Assembly (NCBI GenBank): GCA_963575745.1
Contig: CAUYUJ010010502.1
Coordinates: 68,883-132,882 of the forward strand
Length of the DNA stretch: 64,000 nucleotides
Reading direction: 5' to 3'
Source of the DNA: Prorocentrum cordatum
Taxonomy: Eukaryota; Sar; Dinophyceae; Prorocentrales; Prorocentraceae
Shown here: in pieces, positions 56,493 through 64,000 of the stretch
Layout of the letters: each line of letters starts with the position of its first letter
Position numbering within the stretch: position 1 is the stretch's first letter
Position numbers and translations under genes: made by a program
Notes under the pieces: model-generated
Database searches by the model: none
The model's input: only the letters and a program-made list of their open reading frames with translations
What the model was told of the DNA's origin: nothing

Positions 56493-56845
56493 TCCGAGAC
56501 ATCCTCGCAACGCTGAGCTCCCAGCTTTCGCACGCGTGGTGGTCCAGCCCGTTTCACTTGAGACATCTTCCCAATTCTGAGTTCCGAGATGCCGCGCGCG
56601 AGGTGGTCTGGCGCGTTTCTCTTGAGACATCCTCGTCTTGTTGAGCTCCGAGATGCAGCGCGAGAAGTGGTCTGGCGCGTTTCGCCTGAAACATCCTCGC
56701 AATCCTGGGCTCTCAGCACATGTGCGCGAGGTAGTCTTGCGCGTCTCGCTTAATGCATTATCGCGTTTCTGAGCTCCGAGATGCCGCGCCAGAGGTGGTC
56801 TGACCCGCTTCGCCTGAAACATCCTCGAAACGTTGGGCTTCGAGA
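56493..56845 (+). repeat. Tandem repeat of about 62-68 bp, 5-6 copies
   Basis: GAGACATCCTCGCAA-type starts occur at about 56493, 56562, 56623, 56687, 56752 and 56814. Each has GAGCTCCGAGATGCCGCGCG and GAGGTGGTCTGGCGCGTTTC. Confidence 0.85.
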
Positions 56846-56954
56846 GGGAGGAGAGGATCGAGGAGGGGTCAGACCCAAACGAATCATGTGATTCCACTTC
56901 TGTTGTCGAACTGTGCTCTGGGAGAGGGCTGTGCTCTCGAATTCCTCTTGGTTT

Positions 56955-57320
56955 TCGGCGCGCCCGTAGTTTTCGGTGCCCCTTTGGTTTTCGGCGCCTT
57001 TCTGGTTTTCGACGCCCCTTTGGTTCTCGGCGCCCTTCTGGTTTTCGGCGTCCCTTTGGTTTTCGGCGCCCCTTTGGTTTTCGGCGCCCTTTTGGTTTTC
57101 GGCGCCCTTTTGGTTTTCGGCACCCCTGTTTGTTTTCGGCGCCCTTTTGGTTGTTGGCGTCACTTTGGTTTTCGGCGCCCTTTTTGTTCTCGGCGCCCTT
57201 TTGGTTGTCGGCGTCCCTGTGGTTTTCGGCGCCCCTTTGGTTTTCGTTGTCCTTTTGTGTTCGGCGCCTTGTTGGTTTTCTGCGCCCCGTTGGTGTTGGA
57301 CGCTCCTTTGGGTGCCCTTT
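56955..57320 (+). repeat. 18-bp minisatellite, about 20 copies
   Basis: Unit TTTTCGGCGCCCCTTTGG. The 18-bp period keeps all six frames in register, giving repeated hexapeptides (VFGAPL on +; on - the K-T-K-G-A-P and E-N-Q-K-G-A types) with long frames on both strands. No flanking gene supports translation. Confidence 0.95.
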
Positions 57321-57679
57321 GACATGGCGCACCCCTGTGGACTGTCCCCCATAGGCCAAGTCAGAGAAGCCCTTCTCGCAGCTTTTTCTTGAATTGACCG
57401 TCCATGCCCAAGCCGCAACTCAAGACGAATACTTATAATTTGTGTTCTTCTGCGGTCAGCGTAGGGTCACCTTGGAACTTCAACCCCCAGACCCGCCCCA
57501 TAATAATAATAGTATATGGAGCGATATGTCTTAACAACTTTGGTTTTTGGTGTAATTATTGCGATCCCGAGAAGAGTAGCAAATCGGTAGGGTTTAAATG
57601 TTAGCGCCGCCTGGTCATGCATTAGTGCTGCGATTGATAATTTCGGATTACGGCGTTATGGTCAGCGTTGAGGTGTTAG

Positions 57680-58270
57680 GTTTATTTTGGTAGGGTGTGG
57701 GTGTTACGGTTCGGGTGTTCGGTTTTACGGTTTTAGGGTTAGGGTTAGGGTATTAGGGTGAGGGTGTTGGGCTTAAACTATTCGGATTAGGGGTTAAGGG
57801 TCAGGGTTTGGGTGTTAGGGTTGGTGTGTTAGGGTTCGGGTTTGAGTGTTAGGTGTGGCGTGTTAGGGTTAGGGTTAGGGTTTTAGGGTTAGGGTGTTAG
57901 GTTTGGGGTGTTAGGGTTAGGGTGTTTGGGTTTGACTGTTCGGGCTCGGGTTCAGGGACTCGGGTTAGGGTGTGAGGGTTAGGGTGTTAGGGGTCGGGTA
58001 AGGGTGGTCGGGCTAATGTGTGCTACGGTTCGGGTAAGGTCGAAGGGTTAGGGCTCGCGTCTTAGCGTTAGGGTGTTCGGGGTAGAGCTAGTGTGCTGGA
58101 GGAAGATTGAGGGTGTTAGGGTTATGGTGTAAGGCTTATGGTGTTTATAGTGATGGTTAGGGTTTTAGCGTTAGGGTGTTAGGGTTAGGGTTGTGCTTAA
58201 GATGCCAATGTTTGAGGATTCGGGTGTTAGGGTTAGAGTGGTAGGGCGTGAGGGTGTTAGGATGCTAGGG
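57680..58270 (+). repeat. Degenerate telomere-like TTAGGG repeats
   Basis: TTAGGGTTAGGG and TTTTAGGGTTAGGG words are interspersed with GTGTTAGGGTTAGGGTG and many variants, G-rich strand on +. Period is mostly 6-14 bp. Dinoflagellate telomeres are of the TTTAGGG type, so this is an interstitial, decayed telomere-like array. Confidence 0.85.
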
Positions 58271-58329
58271 TTATGGTGCTCGAGTTCGGGCATCCTGGCT
58301 GAGTCTCGGGTTCCTGAGGAGGGGAACTG

Positions 58330-58830
58330 CTTGCGCGGCCCAGAAAAAGGGGGGGAGCTTCCAAGCTCTTTTCCTTTAGCCGGAAGGGTGGGGAGGGGGG
58401 GCTGCCAAGCCCCCCCCCCCCTTTAGCCAAAAAGAGAGGGTGGGGGGATGTGGGGGGGGGCGCCTCAAGGTGGGGGTTCAAAAGGGCGGGGCCTCAAGAC
58501 TGGCTAAGCCCTCCCCCTTTGGAAAGGGGGGGAGGGGGGGCGGGGGGGAGCTTCCGGAGCGCGAAAGAGGTGGAGGGGGGGGGGGTAGTTTCCGCGGGGC
58601 GTAAGACAGGGGGGGGGGCTTCTGGCAGGAGGGGTCCACAGGGGGAACGGGGGCGGCAGCCAAGCCACACACCCCTCATTTCGGGACTGGGGGGAGGGTG
58701 GGTAGCTTCTGGAGCGCGAAAGGGGAGGAGAGGGGGGTAGCTTCGGGGGGCCGGACAAAAAGGCGGGGAAGGGGATGGGGGCTCCAAGGGGGTCCAAGGG
58801 GGGGGTAGCTAAGGGGGCACCCCCCCTGCT
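58330..58830 (+). repeat. G-run-rich degenerate repeat
   Basis: Blocks of 8-12 Gs separated by AGCTTCYGGAGCGCGAAAG-type words recur about every 50-60 bases (58555, 58705 and variants). Confidence 0.75.
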
Positions 58831-58852
58831 CTGGCGCTGCGCGCGCGCTCTC

Positions 58853-59130
58853 TCAGAGGAGGAGGAGGAGGAGGAGGAGGAGGAGGAGGAGGAGGAGGAG
58901 GAGGAGGAAGAAGAAAACGACAATGTGGAATCTCACGAGGAACATGATGAGGAGTTCGTAAGAGGAGGGGGGCGAGAAGCAGTGAGATGAAGAGATACAG
59001 GAGGAGGCATAGGAATAGGAGGAGTATGCAGAGGAGGAAGCTATGATATCCAGGAGGATCAGGATGAGGAGGATGACGAGGAGGAGAGTGGGGAAGAGGG
59101 ATGAGGAGGAGTAGGCGTGGTGGAAGGAGG
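58853..59130 (+). repeat. (GGA)n tract and purine-rich flank
   Basis: Pure GAG repeats at 58857-58912, then irregular GGA/GAG to 59130. Confidence 0.9.
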
Positions 59131-59454
59131 AGGGCTAGGGCAAGATGGATAATTACGTGGATGCGGGGGAAGACGACGACGACCATCACGAAAAGCTCCG
59201 CGACGACGCCGAAGGCGCAGGCGGATCAGAAGCAGGAGATCGCGCGAACACTCTTAGGAGCCACCTTGGCTCAAAAATCGCTGTTTGGGGATACTGGGAC
59301 CTGGCTATCGTTAGACTGGAGAATATCTGAGGTGCAACCAGTGTTTTTGCAAGCTGTGTTGTGCATCTTCGTTGCGCAATGTATCGGGTGCGATTGATTT
59401 TGACTCCCTCGTGCGTGACCACCTCCTACGCTCGCGCAGACAACCCACCCATCT

Positions 59455-60190
59455 GCACGCAACTTGGTTTGCTAAACCCATGCGGCGCCGATTGCGATGG
59501 CTGCTTGGCGCTGGCTGTTGCACCGCTGCGGCCGCGCCAGCGCGCGCAGGCTCGCGCGCAGAGCGACCAGCCAGTCTGGCGCGACCGACGCGGCCGCGGT
59601 GGCGCTGATCGTTGGGGACTTCCCGGCGCGTCTCACAGGCCGCGCTGACGCGCGGGCACGCCAGTGCGTGTCGGTGACTCGGGCGGGCGCAGTATCATGG
59701 CGACGTCGACACCGACAGGCACGATGATGATAGTAGCGATGCTGGTGACGATGGTGACAATGACAACGGCAAGGGCATCACGGCGACGATGCTGATCACG
59801 CCGATGACGTCGATGGTGGCCACGCGTCGACGGTTGAGGTCTGAGAAGGATTTCGGATCCACGCGCGGGCGACGCGCGCGAATGCCCCGCGCGGTGTTGT
59901 TTGAAAGGGATCGTGCCCCCCCCAGCACGCGCGCAAGGGCGTCCGAATGTTCCGACGCGCGCGCGAGAGGCGTCGCATTTGATGAGTACGTTGGGAAACC
60001 GATGGTTCTCTCACGAGCTCGCAAGAGCGCGCAGACATATTTGATAACGCATGTTGCGCAACCGTGTGATTATGTGTTTGGGAGACACTCGTCTTTGAAA
60101 TCCTTACGACACCCTTGGTGTTTGAAGGATTCCGGCCAGCACGCGCGACGACCCGCGAGTGCGTGGACGCTGCAAGGCCTCTCAGTAGTA
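59455..60190 (+). repeat. Roughly 870-bp tandem duplication, copy 1
   Basis: AACTTGGTTTGCTAAACCCA, GCGATTGCGATGG and a GCGCGCAGGCTCGCGCGCAG block, then GTATCATGGCGACGTCGACA, a GATGATAGTA patch, CTGATCACGCCGATG and CAAGGGCGTCCGAATGTTCC. The same order recurs 871 bp downstream. No conserved reading frame is shared between copies. Confidence 0.85.
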
Positions 60191-60324
60191 AACGAGTTCG
60201 CGCGCTGAGCATCCGTTGTCAAGGATGAAGGGGGGGCGTCAGGTGATGCAGTTGACGTAGTGCAATTCATGTAGGAGAAATTGAAATTGTCAACTCCACT
60301 GTTCGCACAGTCATCCCACCCAAC

Positions 60325-60960
60325 GACCCGCAATTTGGTTTGAAAAACCCACGCGGCGGCGATTGCGATGGCCGTTTGGCGCTGGCTGGCGCATCGCTGC
60401 GGCCGCGCCAGTGCGCGCAGGCTCGCGCGCAGAGCAGCCAGCTAGTTTGGCGCCGGCGACGCGGCCGCGTTAGTGTTGGCTGCGGGGGACTCACCAGCGC
60501 GTCTCGCAGGCCGCGTTGACGCGCGGGCATGTCAGTAGAGTCGGTGACTTGGGCGGGCGCGGTATCATGGCGACGTCGACACAGGCGGACACGATGATGA
60601 TAGTAACGACGTTGGTGGCGATGATGACAGTGAGGACGGCAAAGCCAAGGAAGGCGCGGATGCTGATCACGCCGATGGCGATGATGCCCACGCGTCGGCG
60701 ATGAAATTTGTGGAAACATTTCGGCATCCACGCGCGCAAGGGCGTTCGAATGTTCCGACACATGTTATTATTCGGCAGAGATCGTGCCACCCCTGCCCCC
60801 CCCCCAGCACGTGCGCAACGGCGTTCGAATCATGTCGACACACGCGCGCGCAACAGACCCGTTTGGTCGCACGTAATGGAAATCATGAAACACCCTACGT
60901 GCCTTCATGAATTCGCAACAGCGCGCACAAATCTTCAAACGATTTGAATGATGTCGGCAT
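60325..60960 (+). repeat. Roughly 870-bp tandem duplication, copy 2
   Basis: CAATTTGGTTTGAAAAACCC, GCGATTGCGATGG, GGTATCATGGCGACGTCGAC, CTGATCACGCCGATG and CAAGGGCGTTCGAATGTTCC align with copy 1. Copies differ by many substitutions and indels, so the duplication is not recent. Confidence 0.85.
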
Positions 60961-61154
60961 GCGCGCTACGTCACGCGTGTGCCTTTTTTGTCGCCCCGCT
61001 ATTTGTATGGAGTTCCTGCACACTTGTGATTTGGTGTACTTGAGTGTGCGCGCACAGTGTTTTCTGCAAGGGGTGTGGGGGGGTCGATACCGGTTGGGCT
61101 GGGATGGTGCGAACTTATTGCTCAAATGAACGATGGGGTGGGGACGTGTGTAAA

Positions 61155-61270
61155 TTTCAAACCGGCGACGGCGGCAACATGCCGCCTGAGCGGCACACAG
61201 GCCCGACGGGCGGCGACGAGGCGGCGACGGGGCGGCGACGGCGGCAACAAAGCCGCCAGAGCGGCAGACG
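61155..61270 (+). repeat. GGCGGCGAC-type short repeats
   Basis: GGCGACGGCGGCAACA and GGCGGCGACGAGGCGGCGAC recur, including CGCCTGAGCGGCA / CGCCAGAGCGGCA copies about 65 bases apart. Confidence 0.75.
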
Positions 61271-62490
61271 TTGAAGGACGAGGAAGGGGAAATCGAGTAG
61301 GATGTTCCTCGCGCCGGGCGCCCAGATGGGTCCGATCAACCGCCCGGCCGAGAAGCCCCTGCGGATGCCCGTGCTCCGGGTCCAGGACCCTGCCCAGCTG
61401 CGCCACCCGCTTCTGGTGGAGCTTGTGGCCGGTGTCATCGTCGTCGTCCTTTTCCTCTCGCCGTGCAGAGAGCGTAACCTGCAGGAAAGGGGCCCAGGGA
61501 CGTCTTCCCCGTCTCTGGGCTCCGGGTGCCCTGCGCAGGCCCAGGGGCCGTGAACATAACGATTCAGGGCGAGAAGCCAGCCCGGAGGGAACACCTGGGA
61601 TTTCGGGCGCGTTTCCTGCAGGTCCCCTCTTTTTTCATACCAATATTCGGCTGCCTCCTCCTCCTCCTCGTGTGCCTTCTCTGCCTGTTACTCTTCGCGC
61701 GAGGGTAGCCATCGCAAGCGAACCATCTGTCAGCGTGGGATTGCTCCAACACTTTCTTCAACGATCCGCCACCACACCCATTTTCTGAGCTTCCTTCTTG
61801 TTGCCGACCTCTTTGATTGTTGGTATTGCTGTTGCACTGGTTTCGGAGACCCCCTGTCTGCTTGTCGTCTTCCTCCAACTACCTCGTCGTCATCCTTATG
61901 ATTCTCATGTGCCTCCTTCTCCTCCCTAGCCCTTTTCGTTTGATTCGCATGCCCGTTATCATTACAATTCTTGTCTTCCTTCCTTCCTCGGGTATCTGTC
62001 TGCTCCTCACTGACTTGCTATACACTGCCTCGCTGCAGGAGGTTTCGGGCGCGGGTGTGGTCATCGCCTTAGCGCGCCATCAATGAAGCGTGTGCCGCAG
62101 CCGCCACTTGCGATGCGCATCACGGGCGCCTGGACCAGTCGCCGCCCTACCCCTTCCACCCTCTGTCTTCTCCTCTTCATCCTACTGCTCCCAAGTAATT
62201 ATCTTCCTTTCTCCCCCCCTTCGCCCTCCTCCTTCTCTCACGCCTGGCATCATCGTCCACATTTCCCTGATCGTGCTATTGCTCATCCGCCTGCGACAGT
62301 TCTTGCTTGGCCAGCTGTAGATGTCGATGCCCGCCGAAGCCCGACGCGTTGTTTTCCCACGTTTACGTGTCGAATGTTTAACGCTTGTTAAATGTTGGGA
62401 GCCCGCCCATGTTCTCTTCCCAAACATGGTTGTGTGTTGTACTTACTGTTTCCACTCTGCATCCCGATCACGCCTTTCGTGACTCTCTCT
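61271..62490. other. Spacer without recognisable gene
   Basis: 61302-61553 is an 83-codon frame (MFLAPGAQMGPINRPAEKPL start) of unremarkable composition with a hydrophobic patch LLVELVAGVIVVVLFL. It is unrecognised and probably not a gene. C/T-rich sequence fills 61640-62330. Confidence 0.4.
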
Positions 62491-62496
62491 CTCAGT

Positions 62497-62498
62497 CG

Positions 62499-62535
<37 letters not shown>

Positions 62536-62570
62536 TCTCTTTCTCTCTCTCTCTCTCTCTTTCCCTTTCT
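62497..62570 (+). repeat. (CT)n microsatellite
   Basis: CT repeats with short interruptions. Confidence 0.95.
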
Positions 62571-62639
62571 CTTTGCATATTTAGTATGTCAAATATGGCC
62601 TTCGACCTATAACGCCACTGCGCCGGGGTTGTGGGTCAA

Positions 62640-63010
62640 AGGCCTCTTCGATGGTTGTTGGGATCTCGACGAGGCCTCGCGGGGGCCTCCTGGAGACAGC
62701 TGTTAAGCCTCTAGGGCCTCTTTTGGGCCTCTGGGGACCTCGTGGGGACCTCTTGGGGGCCTCTTGGGACCTCTTGGGTGCCTCTAGGGGCCTCCTGGGC
62801 GCATCTTGGGGCGGAAGGCTGGGAGTTTCGGTTCGTGTTCCCCTTGCCGGGCCCCTCTTGGGGCCGTCTTGGGGCCCTCTTGGGCCGTCTTGGGTGTCTT
62901 TTGGGCTATATATTGGGGCCTTCTTTGGGGCCTTCTTGGGGGCCTCTGGGTCCGTCTTGGGGCCCTTTTCTGGGGCCTCTTGCAACGTCTTGGAGCGTCG
63001 GAGCCCCTGT
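62640..63010 (+). repeat. GGGGCCTCTTGGG repeat, right copy
   Basis: Short steps of GGCCTCTTGGGNACCTCTTG, including GTTTCGGTTCGTGTTCCC, which also occurs within the 44-kb family (TTTCGGTTCGTGTTCCC at about 44600). Family member of 43560-45000 and 50750-51045. Confidence 0.8.
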
Positions 63011-63159
63011 CCAGGTCCAGGGGGAGGGTGTCGGTGGAGGGGTCAAGACACCCTCCTAGATAGCAAGCCGTCTAGCTCACTCCCCTCAGCATGTTCAGCG
63101 GTCGCCTTTGGATGGACAGCTACTGGGAACCAAAACCGACCCCATGTGCGCGAAGCTGG

Positions 63160-63945
63160 GGCGAGGTGCGCCACGCCTGCCAGGCGCGCTACGCGCGCCA
63201 GGCACCCCTGGGGCCCGAGCGTGCAAGGCACGCCTGGTGCGCCAGATGCGCTACGTGCTCCGAGTGCGCCAGGTGTGCCGCAAGCCGCGCCAGGTGCACC
63301 ACGTTCGGGGCACGTGCAGAGTGTGTCAGGTGCGCCCGTGCACGTGGCAGCACACATCGGGAAACATGTCGGCCCCCACCAACCTTGTCGAAAACCAATG
63401 CCCATCATAATGTCTGGTGGGCCTGCACACAGCAGGCCATGCGCCACCACCCAGCTGTCCCTGTCAAAACTACTCTGCAATCATCGCGGGAAGGCCTCGC
63501 ATGATCCAGATTTAGCCGCGAGGTGCATGTGATATTATTTGTGATAGGGATAGTGGTCTTGCGCACAACAGGCAATATGCTGACACCACCGCCGTCCCCG
63601 TCAAAAAATAATACAAAGTGCCCGCGGGCCTCACGAACATGCCTCAAGACTTTGCTCCAAAGTGTACTGTGTATTGTTTCTTGACAGGGATGGTGGGGGG
63701 GGAACCTGCATCGGCGTGGTTGCGCTGGGTCCGAATTTGGAGGCAGAGTGTGCTTTATGTTGTTTGTGACAGGGACGGTTGGGGGTTGGGGAGCATGGGG
63801 TCAGCATTGTTCCTGGTTGGCTGCCAGTCGCCTGGGGGAGGGGGTGTACATTAGTAAGGAGCAACGGTAAGGCCCCTCTCCGAAGGGGAAGATGAGCCTC
63901 CCTGAATCACTCACACCCTGCAGGGCTGGTGGGAGTCGATCTCTC
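63160..63945 (+). repeat. Dispersed composite repeat, copy 2
   Basis: GGGGCGAGGTGCGCCACGC, GCCTGGTGCGCCAGATGCGC, GCATGATCCAGATTTAGCCG and CCCCTCTCCGAAGGGGAAG occur in the same order and spacing class as at 46850-47545. Confidence 0.85.
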
Positions 63946-64000
63946 CCCCCCCCTTCCTCCCCTTCCTCCCCTCCGCCTGGCTCCCGCTGGCGCGTGGGGG

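Overview
The window is dinoflagellate nuclear DNA. The decisive marker is the dinoflagellate trans-spliced leader (DinoSL): an exact 22-nt copy lies at 2-23, and degenerate copies lie at 7207, 9552, 12436 and 15764. A leader embedded in genomic DNA marks a gene that passed through a trans-spliced mRNA and was reverse transcribed back. The GC-rich base composition, long polypurine/polypyrimidine tracts, abundant unrelated tandem arrays, decayed LINE and Ty1/copia elements, and pieces of nuclear form II RuBisCO all fit a dinoflagellate. The species cannot be named from sequence alone; a GC-rich genome such as Prorocentrum is a guess.

Layout. 0-6.9 kb: LINE-A, a DinoSL-headed non-LTR retrotransposon (ORF1 plus decayed endonuclease-RT-RNase H-zinc finger ORF2). 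7.2-10.9 kb: two leader-headed retrocopies of unrecognised genes. 12.4-14.7 kb: a leader-headed copy of a multicopy dinoflagellate family with CRCGCRGW and HALSLGV motifs, transposase-like in inference only. 14.7-15.8 kb: microsatellites. 15.8-16.6 kb: a leader-headed LINE C-terminus. 17.6-19.1 kb: decayed coding sequence. 21.0-24.2 kb: a LINE RT fragment abutting a Ty1/copia RT-RNase H. 24.5-29.9 kb: a G-rich 15-bp minisatellite split by LINE-B, whose RNase H motifs are in circularly permuted order. 29.9-31.1 kb: purine/pyrimidine tracts.

31.3-32.6 kb holds the most striking object: a mosaic pseudogene in which form II RuBisCO, HSP90, RuBisCO again, HSP90 again and the GAPDH C-terminus follow one another on the same strand. 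The RuBisCO and HSP90 pieces each resume close to where they were interrupted.

33-41 kb: mostly non-coding, with several short inverted-repeat elements (candidate MITEs) and one decayed coding region. 41.9-45 kb: higher-order GGCCTCTTGGG-type repeats and a 73-bp tandem array. 45.7 kb: one exon-like piece of an EF-1alpha/HBS1-type GTPase. 46.8-55.1 kb: dispersed repeats, a roughly 95-bp satellite of about 3 kb, and related composite repeats in opposite orientation on its two sides. 55.9-64 kb: GAT tracts, a 60-bp repeat, an 18-bp minisatellite, telomere-like repeats, a roughly 870-bp duplication and further repeat copies.

No clearly intact single-copy host gene was found. Every recognisable protein-coding stretch except the two LINE ORF1s carries stops or frameshifts. 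The region reads as a graveyard of retroposed mRNAs and retrotransposons embedded in simple and complex repeats.
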